64,000 nt of DNA from Onthophagus taurus (taxonomy: Eukaryota > Arthropoda > Insecta > Coleoptera > Scarabaeidae): positions 15,686,001 to 15,750,000 of the forward strand of contig NC_091968.1 in assembly GCF_036711975.1 (NCBI RefSeq). Reading direction: 5' to 3'. This document shows positions 32,442-43,093 of this stretch, one piece after another. The notes beneath the pieces are model-generated. The model searched no databases. It was not told the DNA's origin and worked only from the letters and a program-made list of their open reading frames with translations. Made by a program: the position numbers and the translations under genes. Each line of letters opens with the position of its first letter. The first letter of the stretch is position 1.

Positions 32442-33422
32442 ATGTCTCAAGACGGTTTTAGTCAAATTGATTTAACTGCTCCCGGTTTCGCCAGCAGCCA
32501 GGAGTCATTCCTGTTAAACAGTTTTGACATAAACCTGTTGAACATATCGACTGTTGAGAAGGCGCTGGATCCAAACGTGCAACCTAATGAGCAGCCGATG
32601 GATCCTAACGTAGAATCTAATGCGCAGCAAGATCCGTCACTTCTGAACGTCGCAGGTTCCGCGAATGTCGACGATAAAAATGTGAAACGCCTTTCACTTC
32701 GTCGGAATTCGGGGAACCGTGAACATTGGAAGAAGGCTGCAGGTGTGTGGGTACCGTCAGAAAAGTATAGAGAGGAAAGAAGGGAGGCACGTGCTCGTTC
32801 GCGACGTAGCCAACGCAAGTATGTGTCAGTTGAACAAGCGACCCCGTCGAAGGTTGAAATGACACAGTCGAAAGTGGTTACCGAGAACGAGTCCGATAAA
32901 TCCGACGACTCTCTTGCTTTAATGGCGGTATCACAACACTGTAGTAACCGGAAGTATCTTAAAGCTACTAAGGCTTCTTTTTCTTCTTCTAAAGCTTCAT
33001 TGGCTCCCGTTACTAACTCAAATATCCCTAACACCGAAATTCCTTCGTTAAGCCCGAAAGTACACATCTTAAGGGTTGACAATATTCCTGCTAATATTCC
33101 TGCTACTTCAGATATTTCCGATGTGTCTGCCAGCCTTTTTTCAAACGCAATGTGTACAGCAGTAGAAACAACCAAAGGGGAGATTTTGGCCGAAATTAAT
33201 AATTTGTATCAAAATTTTTATAAAGACCTTCATGCAAAGGTTCTTCAATTGCAGACCTCTTTGAGAGAACTTTCACAGTTTAGAGAAGGGCTGGCATCGA
33301 GCTGTAACAACCCTTTAACAATATCGCTCGACATCACCATAGCATCATTAACCTGTGAAATTAAAAAGGCTGAATGTATTTTATCTAGTTTCACTACTAA
33401 TAGCGTAAACTTCCCTTCCTAG
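32442..33422 (+). CDS. Unknown protein with C-terminal coiled coil (326 aa)
   Basis: An ATG lies upstream at 32418 but inside predicted intron 7, so I choose 32442, directly after the acceptor. The N-terminus is acidic and Ser-rich, with two copies of an EKALDPNVQPNEQPMDPNV-like motif. A basic stretch (REERREARARSRRSQRKY) follows at residues ~105-130. Residues ~235-310 are predicted helical (EILAEINNLYQNFYKDLHAK and VLQLQTSLRELSQFREGL). I do not recognise a family. Leader structure and position suggest a late structural or scaffold protein. Confidence 0.65.
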   Translation: MSQDGFSQIDLTAPGFASSQESFLLNSFDINLLNISTVEKALDPNVQPNEQPMDPNVESNAQQDPSLLNVAGSANVDDKNVKRLSLRRNSGNREHWKKAAGVWVPSEKYREERREARARSRRSQRKYVSVEQATPSKVEMTQSKVVTENESDKSDDSLALMAVSQHCSNRKYLKATKASFSSSKASLAPVTNSNIPNTEIPSLSPKVHILRVDNIPANIPATSDISDVSASLFSNAMCTAVETTKGEILAEINNLYQNFYKDLHAKVLQLQTSLRELSQFREGLASSCNNPLTISLDITIASLTCEIKKAECILSSFTTNSVNFPS

Positions 33423-33429
33423 CTTAAAG

Positions 33430-33784
33430 ATGACTAATAATATGGATAATATGAGAGTTAATCATATGCTAAGACTATGTGAAGTGGAGCAGAAAGTTGC
33501 CTCGTTGGAGGTAAAATTAGATGCTATATTTAAGTTGGTACGTTATACTTATAATACTTTTTTCCATGTCATTAATTTTATCTTCTCAGCTGCAGAGTGT
33601 GTCAGAATCGGCTGTGGTGAGGGGTGAAGTGCATGTGCAAAACATGCACATTAACCGTTGCACATGTGTTAGTTCACCGACTCCGGCACCGACTCCGGCA
33701 ACGACTCCGGCAACTACTCCGGCACCAGCAGCACCACCACCTCCTTACCAAAGATATCAAGAAGAGGAGGAGGAGGAGTGGTAA
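33430..33784 (+). CDS. Spliced small protein with PPxY motif (100 aa)
   Basis: Exon 1 is 33430-33537 and exon 2 is 33590-33784. The 52-bp intron (33538-33589) has a GTACGT donor and a CTCAG acceptor, and the exons join in frame. The N-terminus is a heptad-like helix (LCEVEQKVASLEVKLDAIF). The second exon carries a Cys pair (NRCTCVSS) and a Pro-Thr-Ala repeat. It also has APPPPYQRY, a PPxY late-domain-type motif, and ends in a run of six Glu and Trp. PPxY motifs recruit NEDD4-type ligases in many viruses, including via adenovirus proteins. The function here is inferred. Confidence 0.6.
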
Positions 33785-33806
33785 CTACTCCTTCTCTTCT
33801 TTTATT

Positions 33807-33885
33807 TATTAAGTTAATATTAAGTTAATTATTAAGTTAATTATTAAGTTAATTATTAAGTTAATTATTAAGTTAATTATTATTT
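33807..33885. repeat. 12-bp tandem repeat AAGTTAATTATT
   Basis: AAGTTAATTATT recurs at 33822, 33834, 33846, 33858 and 33870, with a variant first unit at 33811. It fills the space between the PPxY gene and the ATPase gene and has no coding content. Confidence 0.85.
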
Positions 33886-34050
33886 TATACTTCCAATATA
33901 CTCAATATATCTATATAAAGTTACTTTTGCTATATTTTCATTCAGTCTTATCCTGTTAATGTTATAATTCATTTAGTACGAGAATCATGATCGACGAGAA
34001 ATTAAAATGTCTACCGCAACTTCTAACACTGCCTATAGTAAATTTTAGTA

Positions 34051-34689
34051 ATGGTTCGGTCGAAGAACACTTTACAAGACAGCAATTTATTTGGTGGAAA
34101 ATGTAAGCGAGGTTTAATTGTAGGACCCTCTGGTGTCGGAAAAACAAATGCTATGTTATCGCTTTTACTTGCACGTAATGGCCTCCGCTTCCTAAACTTA
34201 TACTTATGCTCCAATTCGTTATACCAAAAGAAGTACGATTTTTTAAGACGTTTAATTGAACCTATAAAAGATTGCGGTTACTATGAATTTTCTAATATAG
34301 ACGAGTTCATTCGACCGGAAGATGCGAAAGAATATTCGGTAGTCGTATTTGACGATGTTTCCTGTACAGGTCAAAATGTCATTAAGGAATTTTTTTCGTA
34401 TGGTCGACATAAAAACATTGATTGTTTTCTAATTTGTCAAAGTTATAGTGCAATTCCAAAACAATTAGTTCGCGATAATTGTAACTTTTTGGTGTTATTT
34501 AAACAAGACTTAACAAATTTAAAACACGTATTTGAAGATCACATAATGAGCGATATGGAGTTTCATCGGCTAAAGGAAATTAGCGATGCTTGTTGGGAGA
34601 ATAGACACGGCATCCTAGTTATTGATTTAGATTGTAGTGTATCTAAGGGACGTTACCGTAAGGGTTTTGATAAATTCATTGAAGTTTAA
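34051..34689 (+). CDS. Packaging ATPase, FtsK/HerA (A32-like) type
   Basis: This ATPase should pump the genome into the capsid. The Walker A motif GPSGVGKT is at residues 25-32 and Walker B (YSVVVFDDVSC) at about residue 95. FLICQSYSAIPKQLVRDNCN is the usual downstream sensor region. Its 212 residues fit Polinton ATPases. The ATG at 34051 is preceded by a branch-like CTAAC and TTTTAG at 34042-34047, so a spliced leader could end there. The same protein is partly present in Polinton-2 at the right edge. Confidence 0.9.
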   Translation: MVRSKNTLQDSNLFGGKCKRGLIVGPSGVGKTNAMLSLLLARNGLRFLNLYLCSNSLYQKKYDFLRRLIEPIKDCGYYEFSNIDEFIRPEDAKEYSVVVFDDVSCTGQNVIKEFFSYGRHKNIDCFLICQSYSAIPKQLVRDNCNFLVLFKQDLTNLKHVFEDHIMSDMEFHRLKEISDACWENRHGILVIDLDCSVSKGRYRKGFDKFIEV

Positions 34690-34740
34690 AACTAACGACT
34701 TCAGCTGTACAGTTCGTAGTAACTTCACATACATCATACA

Positions 34741-35904
34741 ATGAACAAGACGATAGCTGCAGAACTTATCGCGGCACGAGAAGTCGTGAGAGACAAAATT
34801 CGTTCTTTAAAAGAAGACTTAGAGGAGTCAAGGATTCGGTCGGAAACCGCATATGCACCCATCGCAAGACCCTTACAGGATATTGTCGCAAAACTTGACA
34901 CTGCGCCTTTACTATCCATTCCAAAACGAAGTTTATCTCCAAAAGAAGAAAAATTGATATCTAAGATACAACGCTACTCGCCGGATATTTCTGACGTACC
35001 AGCTAAAACCGAGACCGAATATTTTATTCGAAAACCGAAAGTTCCATTAAAAGAACAACGACGAAAATTTGCTACATCGACTCCTGAAAAAAGGTTGGTA
35101 TCTTCTCCCACGTCTTCTCCTCTTGGTCCATTAGCTCATGCAGAAGAAGAAGTATATGAAGTTCCGCCGGGCGAAGAAGAAGAACTCCTCGATTCTAGCG
35201 AGGATACCGGAGCTCTTATTTCGGACGCACATAATCGAATAGAACGACTTAAAGATGAAATAGAAGAAAGATTGGAGTCTCCAGAGGTACAAGCCGCTTT
35301 GAGTCAGTTTCATCCTTTGCCCAGAACGTATATTGTTGGTTTAACAACTGATTTAAAAGATGATTATGATCGTTTATACGGTGTTCGCGAAACTCCCGAA
35401 GGTTTCTACATTGGAGTCAGTCCTGTTCACTTTGAGGATCAGGATATTCACGTTGGAAACTTCAAATATACGGGAACCGTTGGTTTATACGATTTACTAT
35501 TTAAAAACGAACCGGGCAAATTTACAATTCAGGACATGCGCAACTACAAAGATATCTTACTACGTTGAAATGCTCCGTACATTAATTACATTCCAGAGGC
35601 AGGTATGACTACTGAGGACGACAGTGGGAAATTTCAGAATATTATCAAGCCTATCGTTGAAGGTAACAAACCCAAGGTGCATTGGGCTAAATACTGGCCG
35701 AATCCGAAGAAAAAAGTCGGTGGTGCATTACAAAAACAAGTCGTTCCTGGGGCTCTTATCGAATACGAGTATTGGGACGATCCCAACGAACTTGTCGACA
35801 GACTGCGTTTGTTGATGACCTCGCAAACTGCAGGTCATTCTGCACATGTCAATGAAATATCATCAATAATATCGGAGCTAACAGAGGCCGAGATTATACG
35901 TTAA
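34741..35904 (+). pseudogene. Conserved Polinton protein split by in-frame TGA
   Basis: Two reading frames, 34741-35568 and 35605-35904, lie in the same phase and are separated only by the TGA at 35566-35568. Together they align along their length with the uninterrupted 313-aa gene at 62711-63652. Shared features are an N-terminal PI/PLxxPLxxIxxKL motif, SPxxxFxxxDIHVGxxK-like central blocks and the C-terminal YWDDPNELVDRLRLLMTSQT. The function is unknown. Position after the ATPase is conserved in both elements. The TGA is probably a nonsense mutation; readthrough or reinitiation at the ATG at 35605 are alternatives. Confidence 0.8.
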
Positions 35905-35973
35905 AATATTATCATAAATATACGACTCTCACATTTTTTGTTTTAAAACACCGACGTTTGTGAACTAGTGCAG

Positions 35974-36399
35974 ATGAGTTTAAGCAAGTTCGGAAAACAT
36001 TCGTCTAGTATGACGATCGATAAGTTTGGTAAACACGTACACGGACACAACATTGCTGCTCATTTTAATAAACGTGAAAACTTACAACGATATTTCAAAC
36101 AACCAACAATACTTACGTTTAGCGGAGATGGAACTACGGATACAACGGATAATTATTACATTATTCAAAATTTAGGTTACGTAAGTAAATATATAAACTT
36201 TTTATATATTGGTGAAATAGTGAAATACCGATTTGAAGGAGACGTTGAAATGATTATTAACGGGAGTATCTTCGATCCAAATAAAAAGTTAAATGTTCTC
36301 TTCTTTGGAGATAAAATAGTTTGCAAACCCACAACGAAGACCACTTTACTCAAGAAACCATTTATGGTAGAACTGCTCATTGAAATATCCAGAAAATGA
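35974..36399 (+). CDS. Fibre-like protein, short (141 aa)
   Basis: The upstream GTG is unlikely, so I take the ATG at 35974 (MSLSKFGKH). A second copy of the peptide follows (IDKFGKHVHG). Polinton-2 has IDKFGR at the N-terminus of its long coiled-coil fibre-like protein in the same gene position. The repeated KFGK/R peptide may be the capsid anchor. The C-terminal ~80 residues are rich in beta-type sequence (YFKQPTILTFSGDG, VEMIINGSIFDP), which would suit a small head domain. It overlaps the integrase ATG as ATGA. Confidence 0.55.
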   Translation: MSLSKFGKHSSSMTIDKFGKHVHGHNIAAHFNKRENLQRYFKQPTILTFSGDGTTDTTDNYYIIQNLGYVSKYINFLYIGEIVKYRFEGDVEMIINGSIFDPNKKLNVLFFGDKIVCKPTTKTTLLKKPFMVELLIEISRK

Positions 36400-37331
36400 G
36401 CGATATTAAAAGGTCCGTCGTAAACGAGTTGCACGCGTCCGCGAGGAAAAAGTATAAACGCAGACGTGTTATTATAAAAGGTTTAACGGACTTATTTCAA
36501 GCTGATTTAGTGGAGATGATACCTTATTCAAAAGCAAATGGTAATTTTAAATATATTCTAACAGTTATTAATGCTTTCTCAAAGTATGGATGGGCTGTAC
36601 CACTAAAAAACAAAACTGGCAAAGAAGTTACGCGAGCTATGGAAACAATTCTATCGGAAAAGCGGAAAAACATACCGAAGAATCTGCAAACGGATAACGG
36701 AAAAGAATTTTACAATGAGGATTTTAAAAAGCTCATGTCACGATATCACATCAATCACTACAGTTCATTTTCCAATTTAAAGAGTTCTATTGTTGAACGG
36801 TTTAATAGAACAATAAAAGAAAAAATGTGGAAAGAATTTAGTATGCAAGGTAACTATCGTTGGTTGGAATTGCTTCCCAAATTAATTCTGGATTATAACA
36901 ACCAAGTTCACAGGACGATAGGAATGAAACCTAGCGAGGTAAATAACAGAAACGCATCGACACTGTTAAAAACTGTATATAATTACATAAAAATTGCCGA
37001 TCCTTATACCAAAAAATTTAATGTCGGTGATCACGTCAGAGTGAGCAAGCATCGACACGCCTTCACCAAAAACTATACTCCCAATTGGTCTAACGAAGTG
37101 TTTACAATACATTCTGTTCGTAATACTTTCCCAACAACATATCTGCTCAAAGATGCATCCAATGAAAAAATTATGGGTGGTTTTTATCGAGAGGAATTAC
37201 AAAAAGTTAAATATCCTGACGTCTACTTGGTGGAAAAAGTGCTACGGCGAAAAGGAAATCAAGTGTTTGTGAAATGGTTAGGATTAGGTCCGTCTCATAA
37301 TTCTTGGATCTCAAAAACTAACGTTCTTTAA
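36396..37331 (+). CDS. Polinton integrase with chromodomain (311 aa)
   Basis: This is a retrovirus-type DDE integrase that inserts the element and makes the 6-bp duplication. Catalytic acids are in FQADLVEMI (Asp), LQTDNGKEFYN (Asp) and SSIVERFNRTIK (Glu). The C-terminus contains an SH3-like segment (FNVGDHVRVSKHRHAF). It ends with a chromodomain (VYLVEKVLRRKGNQVFVKWL, then NSWISKTNVL), which could steer insertion. The frame is intact. The ATG overlaps the fibre-gene stop by four bases, and the paralogue at 60823-61764 has the same layout. Confidence 0.95.
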   Translation: MSDIKRSVVNELHASARKKYKRRRVIIKGLTDLFQADLVEMIPYSKANGNFKYILTVINAFSKYGWAVPLKNKTGKEVTRAMETILSEKRKNIPKNLQTDNGKEFYNEDFKKLMSRYHINHYSSFSNLKSSIVERFNRTIKEKMWKEFSMQGNYRWLELLPKLILDYNNQVHRTIGMKPSEVNNRNASTLLKTVYNYIKIADPYTKKFNVGDHVRVSKHRHAFTKNYTPNWSNEVFTIHSVRNTFPTTYLLKDASNEKIMGGFYREELQKVKYPDVYLVEKVLRRKGNQVFVKWLGLGPSHNSWISKTNVL

Positions 37332-37428
37332 AACGTATAAAGACCTATATTTAAAAGTTTACAAGACTTTATTAACAATCGAACATTACAAATACATTAT
37401 TATTCTTTACAATTTTTTTAAATTAAAT

Positions 37429-39316
37429 TCATTTATTCGCATTCAATCTTTTTATCAACCAATGACCCCACGCCAAAGTATTACATCCGTTCGGTAATAT
37501 GTATCGTTTATCATCGCACGATGAAAGAGCAATTTTATTCTTTAATTCGGTATACATAGTATGAAATTCTGACTTAAAAATGTACATTTTTTTATGAACC
37601 GATCCGCCACATTCAACCACACGTTTATAATCGGTCACGCTTAAATGTTTATCTATAACATATTTCTTTACTCCTTTAGCCTTTTTTACATTATCATTCA
37701 ACAATGTGATGCAGTACGCCTTAGCTCCTGTTCCAACAAATGACGTTATGCACCTGTTTGGATATTCATCTTTCATTCTTCCCAACACAGATCGACCGCG
37801 AGGTATATTGTGTATATTCTCTAACGGATAATTGGACGTGTCAAAAAATTCAATATTTTCTTTTATATCCTCATATACATTGGGAGTAGTAATTTCTAGG
37901 ATTAGGGAATCAGTATCGGTGTATAAAAGTGTTATGTTATTTCCATATTTAACTTTTAAGTAATCGTAGAAGAAGCTGTACATTACGGTTTTCGAAAGCT
38001 CTAATATACTGAAACCCACATACAGCGGTTTGCAATAACGAACTTCCGCGACGTTCAATTGAACGGCTATCAAATTATCGCAAAATATTTTCGAAGATTT
38101 AAAATTTGGTTTAGCTATTAGGGCTTCCACGCCCGGTTTCTTATGACGACATTCCCAGTGGGTAACTAGTCTTATATCCACTCGCTTTTCCACATTTTCC
38201 ATTGTCTTACCGTATACGATGTTATTCATTGCTTTGTAATGATTTTTTTCAAATTCATTCTTAGCTTTCGCACGTTTATCGGAATTGAAATCGATGTAGC
38301 TCCGCATCCAGTTGGATTGTTTAAATTCTAATACTCTGTAAATCTTCGTTAGTTTCAATCCGAACTTGATACACTGCTTTAGATTCACGTAATGAATGAT
38401 GTATTTTGTTTTATTTTCCAAATTTGCTATTAACTTTGCATTTTTTGAACCTGGGGGTACAATCCGTTCTGGACAAAATGGCAAATCGTTGTGTTCATCA
38501 TGTATTGCTTCCGGATACTCTAAATCTACCTCGAACACGTAACCCTTTTCGGAATCGTCTTCCGTATTGTAAATATCTAACTTTTGAATCTCTTCATCTG
38601 ATAGCCATCGAAATCCCCCCGTCGGTAATTTTCGTCTCATTGCGTGTCCATACAAATTCGTAGCGTCGAGATACAAAATATAAGATGGGTCTTTGGTTTC
38701 ATCAAATTCCATCATTAATTTATTGTTAGCCTTCGCACTGCGTTTAGTGCACATACTTAATCCACCGCGAATACCATTTTTAAAGAAGTGTAACATGTCT
38801 ATGTCCGTTAATAATTCTAATTTTACCCCTGTCATTCGTAATAATGCATCCCAACCGAAGCCCGGCGCTGTGAAGTAATGACATGGATCTAAAGAGTAAT
38901 ACTTCATCGAGATGGTTCGGAAATTCTCAAATACGTCCGCCAAAAGTAAAACGTCAGACGTTACATAAATGTCGCTATATTCGCCTAAAGTGCGACAGTT
39001 AAATAAGTTCCACACCGTTTGTGCACGACAATAATTTTCTTCGGTTATACTATCGTCGCATAAAGTATTGTAAAAACTACTTCGATCTGGCAGAGCGGTA
39101 AGATTCAGCTTTTCGAATGAATCCACAAAGGAATACGGAAAAACTCCTTTCTGACGTATAAGTCGAAACTGTTCTTCGTTCCTAAAATATTTTCTGATTT
39201 GAACGCATTGGTTGTCTTCCAAAAATGAACCCAACTTCTCTAGCGATAAAGCCATAAACCTAAATGAATCCACAAATCTCAATTTCATATGAACCCGCCT
39301 TAGCTTTCCCTTGCTG
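37429..39316 (-). pseudogene. DNA polymerase B, C-terminal palm/thumb part
   Basis: This is the polymerase half of a protein-primed family B DNA polymerase. The ATG at 39288 is internal; the true reading enters from the exonuclease half upstream. YVTSDVLLLADVFE is the third exonuclease motif. DATNLYGHAM (motif A), NNIVYGKTMENV (motif B) and YTDTDSLIL (motif C) are intact. The C-terminus ends HWLIKRLNANK. It is out of frame by one base with the upstream part. The fault maps to the run of eight T (plus strand) at 39339-39346. It converges on the integrase gene, with about 100 bp between the stops. Confidence 0.9.
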
Positions 39317-41222
39317 TCAATGTTTTCTCCTACGATAATTTTTTTTCGAAAATGATATATACTTTTCTTTATTCTGTGCTATAACGTCCACGTCTTCTTC
39401 TTTTAATGCCATATCTTTCACAAACATATGACAATCGTAGTTCGAAAGATTGTGAAAGAATATCGGTATGAACTTTGGTAATTGATAATTGATGTTACAT
39501 ACAGCATGTGCGGGTCCTCTATACAACCCAGTTAGGTGATCATGATCGCACACTTTATTACCTTCTTTTATTTTGTGCGAACAAAGGTGACAGATATCCT
39601 GCATCTCATGTATTAATCTATCAACAGGTGGTAATGGGAGCATTTCTTTTGGTTGGCTTAAATAATTTTTGTATATATTCAGAACGTCATGTTCCAACTT
39701 GCTCATGAAAATTTGAGCAGCATTACATCCGCGATATATTTCAAACTTCGACAATGATTCGTCATATGAACATTTTATATAATATGCAAATGCATAAGGT
39801 TCGTGTTTGAAACATTTGACGGAGTATGAATTATCATCGTTAAGTTCTGTTGCTTCCGCATCGGCGATCGGTTTCTGTAATGCTTCAAAATCTGCATACA
39901 CCACGAACGGTATTTTTAATTGTCGTTCAAAATTTTCGAACTGTAGTATATTTTCCTTTTCTTCATTTCCATATTTATTTATTTTCAAATTTGTTGTTGG
40001 TAAAATTGCCCTTACCTTGCTGCAATCGTCACTTTGATGACGGATAAGTTTATTTTCTGACGTAAAGAATACCAAGCATCCGTCGCAAATATACTTTTCA
40101 TGACCATTCTGCGATGCTTGCGATGATAGTAATCGAGACAGATTTTTTATCCAACAATAGTGACTATTCCCGGAATCATTTGTAACCAATAATAAATTTA
40201 TATGTCTTTCTTCTTTTTGTCGACATATATACATTGTAATTATGTCATAATTCATAACACCGTCTTTAAAATACTCATTTATTCCATATACATTAATAGA
40301 TAGTTTGTTCTGCTTTTCAAATACAGGTATATCTCGTAATTTAACTGGAAAAACAATATTTGAATAGTCTAAGCCGCAGTCTAGGTAATTCGGATACGAA
40401 GATGTCCTCTGTGGTAAACCGTTCGGTTCATGTAGTGCGGATGTTACAGCCCATGCAAAACATGCATCATCCGCGTTTTGTATATTTATCACAGCACGCT
40501 TTGCTTTTATTTGCGATGGTAGATCGATGTAATTAGATGCTCTGATAGGATTATATTTGTTTAAATTTAACTCCATATAGAGAATTTGCATTAAAGTCCA
40601 TCCTAAATAAAATATTGAAACATTTATTTTTTAATATATAGGTATATTATGTCACATTACGCTTACCTGAATCTCGTTCCTGGAATTCTGACATTTTTGA
40701 TGAAATTTCATCAATAAATTCCTTATATATTTTATACAGATCCGACGCTAATGATACTACCTTATTTTTCGTATTGAATGATTTTATTTCACAGTCTTCC
40801 TTTGATTGTAAAAAATACAAACCAAAACATTCCATATTTAATTTTACATTTCGGTGAATATCGATTGCGCTTTGTATTAGATTTAGTATTTTTTCTCGAA
40901 TTCTATGAGAAAATTCATCCAAATCCACAAAAAAACCTTCTTCACTTATTCGATAACTGACAATTTTGTCACCGAATGCTCCAGCTATTCTCTCCACTCC
41001 GTCATCGATTATAACAAAAGCGTTACGCTTGTGTGCGTTGCTTCGTAAATGTGCAGAGTAACATTGTCTATTTACATAATCATCGCAAGCCTCACATTTT
41101 ACTGCTTTTGGAATTTGCGGTGCGTCAAGCTTGATTCTCTTGCCAATACAAGATAATCGTTGATGTCTTTTTAAATTGTCAACTCGAGTAAAACTTTTTC
41201 CACAATCCTCACACACGACCAT
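39317..41222 (-). CDS. DNA polymerase B, zinc-finger and exonuclease part (spliced)
   Basis: Exon 1 runs from the ATG at 41222 to 40667 and exon 2 from 40602 down. The 64-bp intron (40603-40666) has a GTAAGC donor and a TTTAG acceptor, and splicing keeps the frame. Exon 1 starts with C2H2-like fingers (CEDCGKSFTRVDNLKRHQ and CEACDDYVNRQCYSAHLRSN). Exon 2 contains a Cys/His cluster (CDGCLVFFTSENKLIRHQ), the exonuclease motif VVYADFEAL and CHLCSHKI with VCDHDHLTG. Its frame ends at 39317, just past the homopolymer shift near 39340. With the C-terminal part the gene would total about 1240 residues. Confidence 0.85.
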
Positions 41223-41420
41223 TTTACAATTTAATGTTGTACACTTCTACTTGTTATGAAAGAACTACGTCAATACCACATTTCGCAGGCGTTTATAAAC
41301 CCTCACCGCTCCTGAAACTTATTGGGGAGGAGGAGGATGCATCGAGTGCGTTTGTATACATGTATATTTATAACTCCGTATACCTCTGCATAATAAATTA
41401 AAAAAATATCTCGCAGGTAG

Positions 41421-43088
41421 TGTTACGTGCCAAATTTTCATTTACCTTTGTTTTGTTTTGTGTTGTTACTTTGTGTGCTGAGGTGAAATATGAGTTGCAT
41501 TTCGCGTTTAGGGTTTTGAATTTATTATTTTGATTTATTGTTTTTTTTATTTTAATTACACTTTATTTCAGTGACGATCGTAATGGAGTTTCCTTTAATC
41601 CTTTTTTTTTTTCCTGAACTAAGTTTTCCTATTATTTAATTCTTTTCTTTAATTTCTTATTTTAAACTTGTTATTTTTCGTAATCTTTCCTTCTTTTATA
41701 TTCTTCCGTCTTTTCTTTTCTTTGAGCGTTCCGAGTTTGCGTTAAGGATCTGATAAGGTGGGGGTTGTTAGATATCGGAAACGGATAATTGACATCTTGA
41801 TCATTATTGGACCATCGACGATACGTTGAAGAACTGTGTGCATTAGTTGAATTTTGGTGACGCCATTACGGCATTTTGGAAATTAGTAGCTTTTCTCCGA
41901 TTTTCGGGATTTTACACAGTTTCTTTGCTGTTGGAAAACGAAGTTTTCGTTATTCCGATTACGGATTTATCCGGATATATATCGTATTTGCTTATAAATT
42001 TTTTTTTTTTTTTTTTTTGGACCTAAGCCTCGTTAGATCTTGAGGTGAGTTGTTTTTATTGCATCTCGGAACATTTCTTTTTTTTCTTCTCTAATTCGTT
42101 TTTTTTTCCTTCTATTCCTTTTAGGCTTTTTAGTTACGGTTATCGTAACATTCAATCGTTTCCAATTTTTCTTCGCCCATCAATTTTTTTTTTGCTGGGA
42201 GCATTTTGGAACCAAGGAACCCATCGCCATTTTGACGTTTTCGAAACCTTTCCTAACTCCACGCGACGCCACGGGAATAAAGGAAAAGATCTGTTATCAA
42301 GGTTGGGATAAGGTCAGATATTTTATTTTAATAAAATTCGTCGGCGGAAATTTCATTTTTAAAAATTCAAGGGAAACAAAGAATTGGAATAAGAATTTTG
42401 CGTTTCTTTTTTTTGGATATCGTTTTTTTTTTTTATTAATTTTTTTTTGTGTATTAAGCGCTTCACGCGTTTTTTTTTATAATTTATAGTTACAATTTTT
42501 TTTTTGTGCTTCCAACTCATTATTTTTTTTATTTGTAATATTAAATTTTATTGGCCCGTTTTTTTTTTTATTTTCTCCGTTGATTTTGAACTTTTTTAAA
42601 ACGCTTTCGGAGAAAACTTGAGCTCAGGGTACTCGGGAACGTACGCGAGTTCAATTAAGATTTTTTTTGATTTGAGTTTTTCTTGTTTAATTTGTTTTTT
42701 TTTTGGCTAATAATTTTTTTATAATTTTTTTTTTGTTGTTATTGGAACACTCATTTTTTTTTTATTCAAATATTTACCTTTTCCTTTTTATATATATATT
42801 TTTTTTTTTGCTTTATTTAATAAATTTATTTCTTTATTGCAACTCATATTCGCTTCTTGATATTTTTTTTGTCTTGTTTTGTTGTCTTGTTGTCAATGTA
42901 TTATTTGTTACAACTTTCCTTTCCATCACACTTCTCAGTTAGTGGACATCGTGGAAGAAACTGAGTGGCGCCTTTATAAATCGAACCACCCATCTTCACT
43001 GAACAGGCCGTGGATCCGCGATTGTTGTTTTAAAGTTGTAAACATTTGTTTTGGTCAGTTTTGTTGTTGTGTTGTAAAAGGCGTTACA
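41421..43088 (+). repeat. gypsy 5' LTR (1668 bp)
   Basis: It has TG...CA borders and is T-rich throughout, with long T runs. The three longest chance frames translate identically in the 3' LTR at a constant offset of 6538 bp, so there are no indels between the copies. The promoter is not obvious; a TTTATAAATC motif occurs near 42972. Confidence 0.95.
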
Positions 43089-43093
43089 AATTT

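Noticed and set aside
33807-33885. CRISPR-like direct repeats
   Set aside because: The 12-bp units have no spacers. It is a simple tandem repeat in eukaryotic DNA.
35566-35568. TGA as selenocysteine codon
   Set aside because: The homologue at 62711-63652 has no Cys at this place and I see no selenocysteine-type structure after the gene.
42045-42942. Three frames repeated at 48583-49480
   Set aside because: They lie in the gypsy LTRs, are made of T-rich low-complexity codons (Phe/Leu/Ile runs), and are identical only because the LTRs are identical.
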